A stretch of DNA of 64,000 nt from Phormidesmis priestleyi ULC007. GTDB lineage: Bacteria > Cyanobacteriota > Cyanobacteriia > Leptolyngbyales > Leptolyngbyaceae. Of this stretch, positions 36,681-46,012 are shown piece after piece. The stretch is taken from assembly GCF_001895925.1 (NCBI RefSeq), contig NZ_MPPI01000003.1, positions 144,888 through 208,887 of the forward strand, in the 5' to 3' direction. Under the pieces are notes generated by a model, which worked only from the letters and a program-made list of their open reading frames with translations, had not been told where the DNA came from and made no database searches. The translations under genes were made by a program, and so were the position numbers. How positions within the stretch are numbered: position 1 is the first letter of the stretch; every line of letters begins with the position of its first letter.

Positions 36681-36896
36681 CAATCACTAACTCCTTCGCA
36701 AAGATGGGGAACAACCGATCGCCGACAGTATCCTGTTTTGGGCGTTCAGCAAGGCATTAGGCAAATGACACCTTCTTAGTCTTGCCATTTTGCCCCGATT
36801 TTTAACAGGTAGGTATAAAAAGAAATCTGACCGTAATCAGAAGTGATCTGTGGGTATTTATAGAGTGAGGAATTATTTTGACGATCAACAACCCGT

Positions 36897-37721
36897 ATGG
36901 ATAGTGAGATGTCGGCTAAAGGCAAGAGGCTTGCAGTACTGATTGATGCAGAAAACGCGAGTGCTGACTCGATCGAGGCACTTTTAAAAGAAGCGACCCA
37001 GTTCGGAACCGCCCACGTCAAGCGAATCTATGGGGATTGGACAAACGGACAACTCACAAATTGGAAAGCCAAGTTAAACAAACTTGCTATTCAACCGATT
37101 CAGCAATTTAGATATACGACGGGCAAAAATGCCACAGACAGCGCTCTGATTATTGACGCGATGGATTTGCTGTATACCCGCAACTTTGACGGATTTTGCA
37201 TCGTTTCTAGTGACAGTGACTTCACTCGTCTAGCCAGTCGCATTCGAGAATCGGGGCTAGAAGTTTATGGATTCGGTGAGCAAAAAACGCCAGAAGCTTT
37301 TGTAAGTGCTTGCGACAAATTCATTTACACCGAAGGATTGAAGTTCTTAGAAAGCTGTGCCGAAAAGCAACAAAAAGAGCCTAAAAGCAGCATCTCTGAT
37401 CCGATAAACACTAATAAACAACCTGCGAAAGAACTCCAAACTACGACTGAGCAGAGCTTGAAGATTGACAAAAAATTATTGAAGCTTTTGAAGAATGCTT
37501 ACGAAGCGATCGTCGGAAAAGACGGGTGGGCAAGCTTAGGAACCCTGGGAGCGCAAATCAAAAAGCTTTGTCCAAGTTTCAACCATAAAAGCTACGGCTA
37601 TAGCCAGCTTGGGAAACTATTGCAGGCAACCCAAGCTTTTGACTTCAAAGAAAATCCAAACCATAAGAATCCGAAAGTTAAGGATTTCCACGTCAGACAC
37701 CGTACCGCAACTTCTGATTAG
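36897..37721 (+). CDS. NYN ribonuclease-like protein with LOTUS/OST-HTH domain
   Basis: A 274-residue protein. The N-terminal NYN domain (about 10-150, a PIN-like nuclease fold) has conserved acidic residues: Asp17 in LIDAEN, Asp81 in NATDSALIIDAMD, and SSDSDF (106-108). After a Lys/Gln/Thr-rich linker (165-200), the C-terminal 80 residues (WASLGTLGAQIKKLCPSFNHK, YGYSQLGKLL) form a LOTUS/OST-HTH domain that binds RNA. This pairing predicts an RNA-cleaving or RNA-binding enzyme; the targets are unknown. ATG 36909 is an alternative start. Divergent from the response regulator. Confidence 0.88.
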   Translation: MDSEMSAKGKRLAVLIDAENASADSIEALLKEATQFGTAHVKRIYGDWTNGQLTNWKAKLNKLAIQPIQQFRYTTGKNATDSALIIDAMDLLYTRNFDGFCIVSSDSDFTRLASRIRESGLEVYGFGEQKTPEAFVSACDKFIYTEGLKFLESCAEKQQKEPKSSISDPINTNKQPAKELQTTTEQSLKIDKKLLKLLKNAYEAIVGKDGWASLGTLGAQIKKLCPSFNHKSYGYSQLGKLLQATQAFDFKENPNHKNPKVKDFHVRHRTATSD

Positions 37722-37754
37722 TTGAAGCCGATAGAAATTGTTTGAAGACATAAA

Positions 37755-37784
37755 AAGCGGGGTAGATGAGAACCTACCCCGCTT
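37755..37784 (-). terminator. Intrinsic terminator of the Rubisco operon
   Basis: Perfect 11-bp stem AAGCGGGGTAG (37755-37765) / CTACCCCGCTT (37774-37784). On the minus strand it ends in CTTTTTATG, just after rbcS; plus-strand transcripts of the NYN gene would also meet the hairpin. Confidence 0.88.
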
Positions 37785-37805
37785 AAACCAATTAGCTAAT
37801 CGAAA

Positions 37806-38165
37806 TTAGTAACGGTAGCCACCGCTACCGCTGCTGTTATTGGCACTAGGCTTGTGAACGATAAAGCTCATCACCTGGCACTGCTTGATGTTGTCAAACG
37901 CAACGACGCGAATATAGCAACTAGAGTACTCAGAGCGACACTGTTGCACTTCGTTGAGGACTTCTTGAGGGCTGGTTGCATTAAACAGAGGCAACTTCCA
38001 CATCGTCCAGTAGTAGGTTTCGGGTTCAGACGTTTCGTTGAACTCGATGCAAGGGAAATAACCTTGATCGATCGTGTACTGAATCTGACGCGCAATTTGA
38101 GCATCGGTCAGCGCAGGAAGAAACGAAAAAGTCTCGTAACGGCGCTCTTTTGGCAGAGTTTTCAT
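37806..38165 (-). CDS. rbcS: Rubisco small subunit
   Basis: A 119-residue small subunit of form I Rubisco: [21 protein letters not shown] at the N-terminus, [21 protein letters not shown] in the middle, and [20 protein letters not shown]. The tail ([13 protein letters not shown]) is glycine/serine-rich. It assembles with RbcL into the L8S8 enzyme in carboxysomes. Last gene of the rbcL-rbcX-rbcS cluster. Confidence 0.98.
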   Translation of the reverse strand: MKTLPKERRYETFSFLPALTDAQIARQIQYTIDQGYFPCIEFNETSEPETYYWTMWKLPLFNATSPQEVLNEVQQCRSEYSSCYIRVVAFDNIKQCQVMSFIVHKPSANNSSGSGGYRY

Positions 38166-38200
38166 GGATTTCCTCGATCGAAAGTTTTGCGTTTTTAAGG

Positions 38201-38614
38201 TTAGGGCGACTCGTCGTGAGCCTCTTCAGAATCGGAGGTTTCTAACGAGTCGATAGAAGAACTGGGAGCCGTTAGCTCTAATTGCGTGATCCGTTCTAAC
38301 TGCTGCCGGCGTTGATCCATGTTGGCTTGCTGAATCGTCGATCGCAGCATTTCTGGCAGAGCCTCAGCGATCTCATTCGCAAGATGCTCTCTCACAGTCA
38401 AAATGCGGAATGCAAGATCCTGCCTTTCTCGAAAGAGTGCTTGCAAATAAGCTTCACCATCTTGAATTTTTTCTCGTGCAGAGAATTGATGCAGCCAGTA
38501 GGCGCGCTTTGGTTCAGTTTCATCCAACTGGGAAATCACCACCCGTACTGCCTGATAAGTCAGGTAGCTGGTCAGCGTCTTGGTCGTATCTTTCGCAATT
38601 CGCTTGAGATCCAT
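38201..38614 (-). CDS. rbcX: Rubisco assembly chaperone RbcX
   Basis: A 137-residue helical chaperone that binds the C-terminal tail of RbcL as it is assembled. The sequence [26 protein letters not shown] with the [10 protein letters not shown] groove motif and [17 protein letters not shown] fits the family. The C-terminal 25 residues are acidic and low-complexity ([18 protein letters not shown]). It sits between rbcL and rbcS, 35 bases before rbcS, as usual in beta-cyanobacteria. Confidence 0.95.
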   Translation of the reverse strand: MDLKRIAKDTTKTLTSYLTYQAVRVVISQLDETEPKRAYWLHQFSAREKIQDGEAYLQALFRERQDLAFRILTVREHLANEIAEALPEMLRSTIQQANMDQRRQQLERITQLELTAPSSSIDSLETSDSEEAHDESP

Positions 38615-38624
38615 GAGCGAAGTA

Positions 38625-38683
38625 TTTTGGGTTCTAGATTTTAGATTTTAGATTAAACTTTAACGCTAAAATCTAAAACCCAA
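38625..38683 (-). promoter_or_regulatory. Stem-loop between rbcL and rbcX
   Basis: The 84-base spacer contains the direct repeats TTTTAGAT-TTTTAGAT and an inverted repeat in which TTTTGGGTT plus TAGATTTTAG pairs with CTAAAATCTA plus AACCCAAA. The arms are long and AT-rich. It may act as an RNA processing or partial-attenuation element that lets rbcL be made in excess over rbcX-rbcS. This is inference from structure. Confidence 0.45.
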
Positions 38684-38698
38684 AGTTCAAACAGGTGA

Positions 38699-40129
38699 TC
38701 AAACGGTATCGACAGCCTCGAACTCGAACTTGATTTCCTTCCACAGCTCACAAGCAGCGGCCAACTCAGGAGACCAACGGCACGCTTCACGAATGATGTC
38801 GCCGCCTTCACGCATCAGGTCACGACCTTCGTTCCGCGCTTGCACACACGCTTCGAGCGCGACGCGGTTTGCGGTTGCGCCAGGTGCATTACCCCAAGGG
38901 TGTCCTAGAGTTCCGCCACCAAATTGCAGGACAGAATCATCGCCGAAGATGTCAACCAACGCAGGCATGTGCCATACGTGGATACCACCCGAAGCGACTG
39001 CCATCACACCCGGCATTGAAGCCCAGTCTTGGGTGAAGTAGATACCGCGAGAAGGATCGCGCTCAATGTAGTTCTCACGCAGCAGATCGATGAAACCCAA
39101 GGTGATCGCTTTGTCGCCTTCGAGCTTACCGACGACAGTTCCGGTGTGAATGTGGTCGCCACCAGACATCCGCAAGCACTTCGCCAGAACGCGGAAGTGG
39201 ATACCATGATTTTTCTGACGGTCAATCACAGCGTGCATCGCACGGTGAATGTGCAGCAAGACTCCGTTGTCGCGGCACCAGTGCGCCAAGGTTGTGTTGG
39301 CGGTGAAGCCAGCCGTCAAGAAGTCGTGCATGATGATGGGCATTTCGAGTTCTTTGGCATACTCGGCCCGCTTCAGCATTTCTTCGCACGTCGCGGCGGT
39401 ACAGTTCAGGTAGTGACCTTTGATTTCTCCGGTTTCTGCCTGAGACTTGTGAATCGCGTCTGCCACAAACAGGAAGCGATCGCGCCAGCGTTGAAAGGGC
39501 TGAGAGTTAATGTTTTCGTCGTCTTTGGTGAAGTCCAAGCCACCGCGCAGACATTCGTAAACCGCACGTCCGTAGTTTTTAGCCGACAAACCAAGCTTCG
39601 GCTTGATGGTGCAACCCAGCATGGGGCGACCATATTTGTTGATTTTGTCGCGCTCAACCTGAATGCCGTGAGGAGGACCTTGGAAGGTCTTCAAGTAAGC
39701 AACGGGGATGCGAAGATCTTCTAGACGCAGCGCTTTCAGAGCTTTGAAACCAAACACGTTGCCGACGAGTGAGGTCAGCAGGTTGGTGACAGAGCCTTCT
39801 TCAAACAAATCTAGCGGATACGCGATGTAGGCAATAAACTGACTATCTTCACCTTTGACGGGTTCGATGTCGTAGCAACGTCCTTTGTAGCGATCGAGGT
39901 CGGTCAGCAGGTCTGTCCACACGGTCGTCCAGGTTCCCGTGGAGGATTCTGCGGCAACTGCGGCTGCGGCTTCTTCGGGGGGAACGCCAGGCTGAGGAGT
40001 CACCCGGAACGCTGCCAAAATATCCGTATCTTTAGGCGTGTAGTCTGGGGTGTAATAGGTTAGACGGTAATCTTGAACCCCAGCTTTATACCCAGCTTTC
40101 GCCTGGGTTTTCGTTTGAGCGTACGACAT
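38699..40129 (-). CDS. rbcL: Rubisco large subunit (form IB)
   Basis: A 476-residue large subunit. The carbamylated lysine sits in [11 protein letters not shown], the metal-binding DDE follows it, loop 6 and the active site ([20 protein letters not shown]) are present, and the C-terminus ends FEFEAVDTV as in plant-type form IB. N-terminal [21 protein letters not shown] is typical of cyanobacteria. It initiates carbon fixation. First gene of the rbcL-rbcX-rbcS operon; the promoter must lie in the 40130-40593 gap. Confidence 0.99.
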   Translation of the reverse strand: MSYAQTKTQAKAGYKAGVQDYRLTYYTPDYTPKDTDILAAFRVTPQPGVPPEEAAAAVAAESSTGTWTTVWTDLLTDLDRYKGRCYDIEPVKGEDSQFIAYIAYPLDLFEEGSVTNLLTSLVGNVFGFKALKALRLEDLRIPVAYLKTFQGPPHGIQVERDKINKYGRPMLGCTIKPKLGLSAKNYGRAVYECLRGGLDFTKDDENINSQPFQRWRDRFLFVADAIHKSQAETGEIKGHYLNCTAATCEEMLKRAEYAKELEMPIIMHDFLTAGFTANTTLAHWCRDNGVLLHIHRAMHAVIDRQKNHGIHFRVLAKCLRMSGGDHIHTGTVVGKLEGDKAITLGFIDLLRENYIERDPSRGIYFTQDWASMPGVMAVASGGIHVWHMPALVDIFGDDSVLQFGGGTLGHPWGNAPGATANRVALEACVQARNEGRDLMREGGDIIREACRWSPELAAACELWKEIKFEFEAVDTV

Positions 40130-40593
40130 ATCTCCCTTCCTGTTTAAATCGTCAAAATCTCAGCAAGCAGCACCAACAGCGCTCAGACAATCTGCCTGAC
40201 CTACGTTTGGTAGTCCAACTTATGTACCTTACACCGATGGGGGATCGACTTTTCACATTTGATTCCAAAGTTTGAAATCAAGTTTTCAGCGTTGCCTCAA
40301 TCGAATGTCTGATGGACATCTTCTTAAGGATGATATCAGGATTTTGATAAGCAATACTTGAGGAATTCTGTAGCACTAGATAAACGATCGTTATAGATTA
40401 AGTCTTTAATTATCGTTTTGTAACAGGGCCTTAAGCGAAGGGTTTCTAGAGGGCGATCGCCGAATCTCATCCTCGGCAGATTCAATTCTCATCAGAAACT
40501 CAACCCTTGTCGTGATGCAGTTGTGATCAGACAGGGCTGTGAGATGATGGCTAGAACGCATTTTGCGTCTGCTCGTCTCAAGAGGAGTTTCTT
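40130..40593. other. Divergent regulatory region between rbcL and the AmpG-like gene
   Basis: About 460 bases with no credible gene; a minus-strand frame at 40406-40669 overlaps the transporter gene and is spurious. It should contain the rbcL promoter and LysR-type regulator (RbcR/CbbR) sites, but I could not assign exact boxes. Confidence 0.5.
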
Positions 40594-41850
40594 GTGAAAC
40601 CGTCTTCATCTCCGCTGCAAGTCTTTCAGAGCCGCAAGATGGTGGCTCTTTTACTGTTGGGCTTCTCATCTGGGTTGCCGCTATATTTGACGAGCAAAAC
40701 TTTGCAAGCGTGGATGACCGTCGAAGGCATCAAACTGAGCGCGATCGGGCTATTTAGCCTAGTTGGGTTGCCCTACTCACTTAAATTTCTCTGGTCCCCT
40801 TTTGTCGATCGCTTTGTGCCGCCTTTTTTAGGTCGCCGCCGAGGATGGATCGTCATCATGCAAGTCGGGTTGCTGGTGGCGATCGCGGCCATGTCGCTGC
40901 AAAATCCCAAACAATCGCTGCAACTGTTAGCGATCAATTCGCTGTTGATTGCTTTTCTCAGTGCCAGTCAAGACATTGCCTTTGATGCTTATCGCACCGA
41001 TGTGTTAGATCCGCTTGAAATGGGCGCAGGGGCAGCCGTTGCGGTTTTAGGCTATCGAATTGCCCTGCTGGTTACGGGGTCACTGGCGCTGATTCTGGCA
41101 GATAAAACTTCTTGGCAAGGGGTTTATCTGTTGCTGTCTCTATTAATGGGAATTGGGATTCTCGCATCTTTCTGGGCACCCGAACCGAAACTGCAAACCC
41201 AGCCACCCGATTCCTTGCGCGAAGCAGTCACGCTGCCATTTATCGAATTTTTTCAGCGCTTGGGAAAGTTTCGAGGCAGTGCTGTCTTGGTGTTCATCGT
41301 GCTTTATAAACTGGGGGATGCTCTCGTCAACAACATGGCGCTGCCGTTCTTATTGCAGACGGGATTTACCCAAACCGATGTGGGTGCCATTCAGGGAGGC
41401 ATGGGCTTATTGGCGACGATCGTCGGCGTTTTAGCTGGAGGAGCCGCTCTTAGCAAAATTGGGATCGCACGATCGCTCTGGGTGTTTGGCGGTTTGCAAG
41501 CAATTAGCAACCTGACCTACTTAATTTTGGCGCAGCTTGGCAAAAATTATCCGTTCATGGTGATTGCCATTAATATTGAGAACTTTTGTGCAGGATTAGG
41601 CACGGCTGCTTTTGTTGCCTTTTTGATGAGTCTTTGCAATCAACGCTTTTCGGCAACCCAATTTGCCCTACTCTCTAGTTTGATGGCGGTGAGTCGAGAT
41701 ATTTTGGTTGCTCCGGCTGGTCGCATCGTAGAAGTGACGGGCTGGACGTGGTTTTTTGTGATCACGATGATCGCTGCGTTGCCAGGGTTAATGCTTTTAC
41801 CCATCTTTGCGCCTTGGAATGCTGACTCTACGCCTTTAGACGAGGTTTAA
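40594..41850 (+). CDS. AmpG-like MFS transporter
   Basis: A 418-residue membrane protein with 12 predicted helices, start GTG 40594. The segments LLLGFSSGLPLYLTSKTLQAW, LPYSLKFLWSPFVDRFVPP and SASQDIAFDAYRTDVL match the AmpG/PAT1 group of the major facilitator superfamily, whose members import muropeptides or acetyl-CoA-like substrates. In Gram-negative bacteria AmpG recycles cell wall fragments. Substrate here is inferred from the family only. Confidence 0.88.
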   Translation: MKPSSSPLQVFQSRKMVALLLLGFSSGLPLYLTSKTLQAWMTVEGIKLSAIGLFSLVGLPYSLKFLWSPFVDRFVPPFLGRRRGWIVIMQVGLLVAIAAMSLQNPKQSLQLLAINSLLIAFLSASQDIAFDAYRTDVLDPLEMGAGAAVAVLGYRIALLVTGSLALILADKTSWQGVYLLLSLLMGIGILASFWAPEPKLQTQPPDSLREAVTLPFIEFFQRLGKFRGSAVLVFIVLYKLGDALVNNMALPFLLQTGFTQTDVGAIQGGMGLLATIVGVLAGGAALSKIGIARSLWVFGGLQAISNLTYLILAQLGKNYPFMVIAINIENFCAGLGTAAFVAFLMSLCNQRFSATQFALLSSLMAVSRDILVAPAGRIVEVTGWTWFFVITMIAALPGLMLLPIFAPWNADSTPLDEV

Positions 41851-41956
41851 ATTTTTCCATTTTAGAGGGATCAGGAGCGGTAGGATAAGATTAGAGATTT
41901 TTACAAATCTTGAGCTAATTTTTTAGAAAAATCCCTTCGTTGCGATCGCCCGTCCT

Positions 41957-42205
41957 ATGGCTTTTCTTCGTCAGTATGTTGCCCCGCTGCTGGTGGTGCT
42001 GGTTTTCTTAGTTGCGTTGGTGGCAGTGAGTGCCCGAATCTTTCTTCCTTCAGATATGGCGGCACCTGCGCCGATCGAAGAAGTCAATCCGACCCGTGAC
42101 AAGGCTCAGGCTCCCGTCTCAAACACAGTAGCTGGGTTGCCTCCCGCGCTGTCTGCCCTAATTAAAGGGTTGCCTGACGATCTCGCCCCATCTGAAAAGC
42201 TCTAA
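41957..42205 (+). CDS. Small single-span membrane protein, unknown
   Basis: An 82-residue protein with an N-terminal hydrophobic helix (VAPLLVVLVFLVALVAVSARIF) that is either a transmembrane anchor or an uncleaved signal, and a Pro/Ala-rich remainder. No family is recognised. It is followed 10 bases later by the acetyltransferase gene on the same strand. Confidence 0.6.
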   Translation: MAFLRQYVAPLLVVLVFLVALVAVSARIFLPSDMAAPAPIEEVNPTRDKAQAPVSNTVAGLPPALSALIKGLPDDLAPSEKL

Positions 42206-42215
42206 TTACTCACTC

Positions 42216-42716
42216 GTGTCTAATCAGCTATCCCCTGATTATCGGTTGCAAGTGGGTTCGACGCTAGACAGGGCGCTGCTGGTGAAGTTTATGCAGCGCA
42301 CTTATCAGGAGCTTTATCCAACCAGTGACTCTGCTCATTTGGCAGTGACGATCGAGCAATATTTCTCTAACCAAACGCCGATCTGGTGGGTTGAATCTAG
42401 TCACGGTATTGCTGCGGGAGGTCTGCCCTCTTCGCGCTCTGTGCAGCCGATCGCAGGTTTGTGGTTGGGTAATGCGATCGATCAGGCAAGTGGCGATCGC
42501 CATGCTCACATTTTTCTGCTTTATGTGATGCCACACCATCGACGCAGAGGCATCGGAGCAGCACTAGTGCGTCATGCTGAAGATTGGGCAAGAGAACGAG
42601 GCGATCGGCAGATTGGCTTACAGGTTTTTACCTCCAATCAGCCTGCTCTTCAGCTATACCAAGCATTAGGCTACCAAACTCAATCGTTGTGGATGGTCAA
42701 ACAGTTAGAACCATGA
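42216..42716 (+). CDS. GNAT family N-acetyltransferase
   Basis: A 166-residue protein, start GTG 42216. The acetyl-CoA loop is in LLYVMPHHRRRGIGAALVRHAEDWA, with the R-x-x-G-I-G pattern, and the C-terminal motif LQVFTSNQPALQLYQALGYQ is typical of GNAT enzymes. The acceptor substrate cannot be predicted. It probably shares an operon with the small membrane protein upstream and the HEAT gene 52 bases downstream. Confidence 0.85.
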   Translation: MSNQLSPDYRLQVGSTLDRALLVKFMQRTYQELYPTSDSAHLAVTIEQYFSNQTPIWWVESSHGIAAGGLPSSRSVQPIAGLWLGNAIDQASGDRHAHIFLLYVMPHHRRRGIGAALVRHAEDWARERGDRQIGLQVFTSNQPALQLYQALGYQTQSLWMVKQLEP

Positions 42717-42768
42717 GAAATTTTGAATTCAAAATTCTCTGGTCGCCTGGTGCGGTAAAGTTACAGAT

Positions 42769-43530
42769 ATGTATAGTGATGATGATTTGACCGTCTTGGA
42801 TATCGACGCTGATTTAGCCGATCCGCTAGATCAGCTTCCTGCGATCGATGAAGATGAGTCAGAGGCACACAAGCCCAACCCCGATTTAATGCTGGCGATC
42901 CTTGACTCGCAGGATGTGCAGCAACGAATGCTGGCGACTAGGGCTTTTTGTGAACTGCAAGACGATCGCGCGATTCCTTATTTAATTCGCCTGCTGAATG
43001 ATCCGTGCCCATTGGTGCGGGTGAGTGCAGCTTATGCTTTAGGGCGCAACCCTAGCGCCGATGCGGTCGAGCCACTCGTCAAGCAGTATGACGAAGATTG
43101 GAACGGTTACGTGCGTAAAGGCGTAGTCTGGGCATTGGGAAACTGCCACGATCGCCGTGCCCTGCATACGCTAATCACAGCAGTTAGAACAGACATTCCA
43201 GCCGTCAGACTGTGGGCAGCCAGTGCGCTGGCTCAGATGGCATCAGTGGGCTATGAAGCGGTAGTGGCAGCGGTGCCACCGCTGATTGAGTCTCTGAGAC
43301 AAGATCCGGTGGCAGCAATTCGCAGTAATGCAGCTTGGGCACTGGGGCAACTTTGTCGAGAGCTACCCTCAAACGTAATTTATGCAACGGCGATCGATGC
43401 CCTGATTGAGTCATTTGCTGAAGATTCAGATGTGGGCGTGCGTGAAGATGCAAAATCTGCAATGCTCAAAGTGGGAGACACGCGCGGACTGCAAGTGATC
43501 GAAGAGTTAGAGCAAGAAGGGTTTCTATAA
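42769..43530 (+). CDS. HEAT-repeat protein
   Basis: A 253-residue protein of five to six HEAT-like repeats with an acidic N-terminus (residues 1-45). Repeats include DDRAIPYLIRLLNDPCPLVRVSAAYALG, GYVRKGVVWALGNCHDRRALHTL and VAAIRSNAAWALGQL. Such repeats also occur in phycobilisome lyases, but no lyase-specific motif is visible and the surrounding genes give no hint. It ends 18 bases before leuD. Confidence 0.8.
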   Translation: MYSDDDLTVLDIDADLADPLDQLPAIDEDESEAHKPNPDLMLAILDSQDVQQRMLATRAFCELQDDRAIPYLIRLLNDPCPLVRVSAAYALGRNPSADAVEPLVKQYDEDWNGYVRKGVVWALGNCHDRRALHTLITAVRTDIPAVRLWAASALAQMASVGYEAVVAAVPPLIESLRQDPVAAIRSNAAWALGQLCRELPSNVIYATAIDALIESFAEDSDVGVREDAKSAMLKVGDTRGLQVIEELEQEGFL

Positions 43531-43548
43531 AGAGCGAACTAGTTAACT

Positions 43549-44154
43549 ATGGTTAGTGAAGTTAAAACAGTCTCAGGACGCGGCATTCCCTTAGTGGGCA
43601 ATGACATCGACACCGATCGGATCATTCCCGCTCGATTTTTGCGCTGCGTCACCTTTGATGGGCTAGGAGCCGACGTGTTTGCGGACGATCGCGCCCAATC
43701 CAATGGTCAACACGCCTTTGATCAACCGCAATATCAGGGTGCTAAAGTTCTCGTCGTCAATGGCAACTTTGGCTGCGGCTCCAGTCGCGAACATGCACCC
43801 CAAGCGATCGCTAAATGGGGAATTGGTGCGATCGTCGGTGAAAGCTTTGCTGAAATCTTTTTTGGCAACTGCGTCGTCATGGGCATTCCCTGTGTGACGG
43901 CTGACTCTGCCACAACCAAGCAATTGCAGGAAATGGTGACTGCCGATCCTCAAGTTGAGATCACGGTGGATCTGGAAGCAATGCAAGTGCGGTGCGGTGA
44001 CTTTAGTGCCCCAATTTCGATGGGCCAAGGCTCTCGCATGATGCTGATGGCAGGTACTTGGGACGCGTGTGGTCAACTGGTTGCTCAGGGCGATCGGACT
44101 CGTGCCACTGCCGCAAATCTGCCCTATCTATCTTGGAGTAAACTCGCTTCTTAG
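43549..44154 (+). CDS. leuD: 3-isopropylmalate dehydratase small subunit
   Basis: A 201-residue small subunit that works with LeuC to isomerise 2- to 3-isopropylmalate in leucine synthesis. Family marks are [32 protein letters not shown] and [19 protein letters not shown]. Length is normal. leuC is not in the window, which is common in cyanobacteria. Confidence 0.96.
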   Translation: MVSEVKTVSGRGIPLVGNDIDTDRIIPARFLRCVTFDGLGADVFADDRAQSNGQHAFDQPQYQGAKVLVVNGNFGCGSSREHAPQAIAKWGIGAIVGESFAEIFFGNCVVMGIPCVTADSATTKQLQEMVTADPQVEITVDLEAMQVRCGDFSAPISMGQGSRMMLMAGTWDACGQLVAQGDRTRATAANLPYLSWSKLAS

Positions 44155-44251
44155 GGCTTTTGGGAAGTTTATTTAGCGGGGCGATCTCATCAAAAATTGA
44201 TTGTGCAGAAACTTTTTGATGAAAGGACGAGGACTCATGAGTTAATACAGC

Positions 44252-44455
44252 ATGATTGTTCAATGGTCTGACGAAGATCAGCTTTTCCTGGTTACGATTC
44301 CAGAGTTTGCAGAGTATGTGGTGATGCCTTGCACTCATGACAAAACTCGTGAGGAAGCCATTCATAACGGCGAAGAAGTGATCGAAATGTACTTGGAGGC
44401 TTGGCAAGCAGAGGGTAAATCTATCCCTGAACCAAGGACGCTTCAGATTGCTTGA
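44252..44455 (+). CDS. Orphan HicB-like antitoxin
   Basis: A 67-residue protein; VQWSDEDQLFLVTIPEFAEYV and EEAIHNGEEVIEMYLEAWQAEGK match HicB proteins, which have a partial RNase H fold. No HicA toxin frame with its G-S-H-x-x-Y motif is visible on either side. HicB-only proteins are frequent in cyanobacteria; it may be a relic or a stand-alone regulator. Confidence 0.8.
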   Translation: MIVQWSDEDQLFLVTIPEFAEYVVMPCTHDKTREEAIHNGEEVIEMYLEAWQAEGKSIPEPRTLQIA

Positions 44456-44692
44456 TGATGGATGCGATCGCGGCAGCACAACATCTGGAAATCGCCGAAA
44501 AGCTTTCTGTTTGGTAGTTTTGGCTTACCTACAGGTTGTGACGCATATTGAAAAGCTATCTATCAATATTCAAGATTGATTTATTTTGCAGTACTAGCAG
44601 GTTACAGTTCGGCTGTTCTTATAGAGTCACTAAAAAGGCGGCATTTTGCGTCAGAATATTAGGTAGTGGGTTTTATAAACTGGGTTTTACTC

Positions 44693-45163
44693 ATGACTGT
44701 CAAACTAAACCCTTCTGGTTGGGATCTTTCAGTCCATAGTCGTAACGGTCAACTCGTTCTTGTTGTTGAAGTTAAAAGTAAACTCAATACATCACCAGAA
44801 TGGGCAGCAAGGCTTCGGCGAAACATTCTCGCACACGGAACTTTTCCAAAAGCTCCATATTTTCTGATGACTTTTCCTGACCGATTTTATTTATGGACTG
44901 ATGCTCATCTTCAACTAGATCAGGTTCCACCCACTTACACAATTGATGCCTCCCCCATCCTTCAACCCTACTTTGAGCAGGTAGGGATAACGCCTGAACA
45001 AATTAGTGGACAAAGTTTTGAGTTAATCATCTCATCCTGGTTGCGAGAGATCATCTATGGTGAGAAACCTACTGAGACTATAGAACAATCTCAGGGATGG
45101 CTCATCGATTCAGGTTTATATGATGCTTTAACTGGAGGCAAGGTTAATGGGGCTGTTGCGTGA
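44693..45163 (+). CDS. Uncharacterised PD-(D/E)XK-like protein, paired with a PIN gene
   Basis: A 156-residue protein from ATG 44693; the frame opens at TTG/ATG 44666 but the homologous part starts at MTVKLNPSGWD. Asp11 (GWDLSVHS) followed by a strand and EVK at residues 26-28 (VLVVEVKSK) fits the core of PD-(D/E)XK nucleases. Later parts are WAARLRRNILAHG, YFLMTFPDRFYLWTD and a C-terminal helical part. Its TGA stop overlaps the GTG start of the PIN gene, so the two are coupled. A nuclease or toxin-antitoxin role is inference; I do not recognise a named family. Confidence 0.65.
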   Translation: MTVKLNPSGWDLSVHSRNGQLVLVVEVKSKLNTSPEWAARLRRNILAHGTFPKAPYFLMTFPDRFYLWTDAHLQLDQVPPTYTIDASPILQPYFEQVGITPEQISGQSFELIISSWLREIIYGEKPTETIEQSQGWLIDSGLYDALTGGKVNGAVA

Positions 45164-45768
45164 ATATCTACGTTGAAACCAATTTTGTTTTAGAACTCGC
45201 TTTTCAGCAAGAACAATGTGCGAGTTGTGAGCAGATTTTAGAGCTTTGCAACGTAGGACTGGCGAAACTTATCATTCCGGCTTATAGTCTTGCAGAACCC
45301 CACGAAAAATTAAGTCGTCAGGCAAAGGGTCGTCGAGAGATACAACAGTTGCTAGATGGTGAGTTACGGCAGCTTTCACGTACAGCGTCCTACCAAAGCC
45401 GCATTAGAAGTGTCCAAGATATTGCGAGTTTGCTGGTGCAGAGTAATGAAGAAGAACGACAGCGATTCATTACTTACCGAGAACGGCTCTTGAACATTGG
45501 AGAAATTATTCCACTCACTGTTGAGATTCTATCTGAGGCAGCATTGTATGAAGCGCCCTATGACTTGAGGTCACAAGACGCTCTGATTTATGCTTCAGTA
45601 ATTAGTCATTTACGCCAATATCAACCTCAATCGGCATGTTTTCTAAATCGAAACTCAAAAGACTTTGATAGTCCTGATATTGTGGATGAATTGCAAAGAT
45701 TTAGTTGCAGAATGATTCCACGCTTTGATCACGGCTATAACTTTCTAAAATCTAACCTGCTAGCGTAG
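45160..45768 (+). CDS. PIN-like domain protein
   Basis: A 202-residue protein, start GTG 45160. The N-terminus NIYVETNFVLELAF is the first PIN strand but the usual Asp of DxN is Glu6. Further conserved acidic positions are visible in AEPHEKLS, SQDALIYASVISHL and NSKDFDSPDI. PIN proteins are metal-dependent RNases, frequently toxins. It is coupled to the nuclease-fold gene by a 4-base overlap. The Glu substitution seems a subfamily trait that can still bind metal. Confidence 0.75.
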   Translation: MNIYVETNFVLELAFQQEQCASCEQILELCNVGLAKLIIPAYSLAEPHEKLSRQAKGRREIQQLLDGELRQLSRTASYQSRIRSVQDIASLLVQSNEEERQRFITYRERLLNIGEIIPLTVEILSEAALYEAPYDLRSQDALIYASVISHLRQYQPQSACFLNRNSKDFDSPDIVDELQRFSCRMIPRFDHGYNFLKSNLLA

Positions 45769-46012
45769 GAAACAGCAGCACAACAACACAGTGGAGCCGA
45801 CGGTTAAGAGTCTTTTCGTCTATTGTTTCAGTCCACTCGCTGCCGCGCACTTCTATCGTTAATCTGCTTGAGTGGTAGATTGTGGCAGTGGTTGAAAAGT
45901 GGTTTGTTGGTATCAAGAATTTTGGTGATGTTAGTCAGCCAAGCAAGAAAATCGCGTAGAGTGAGATCGGTGTTAGCCTGAAAAGCAGCCCAGTTTTCTC
46001 AAATTTTTTCCT

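Noticed and set aside
39029-39724. A 231-codon plus-strand frame inside rbcL
   Set aside because: It is antisense to highly conserved rbcL codons and has no independent support.
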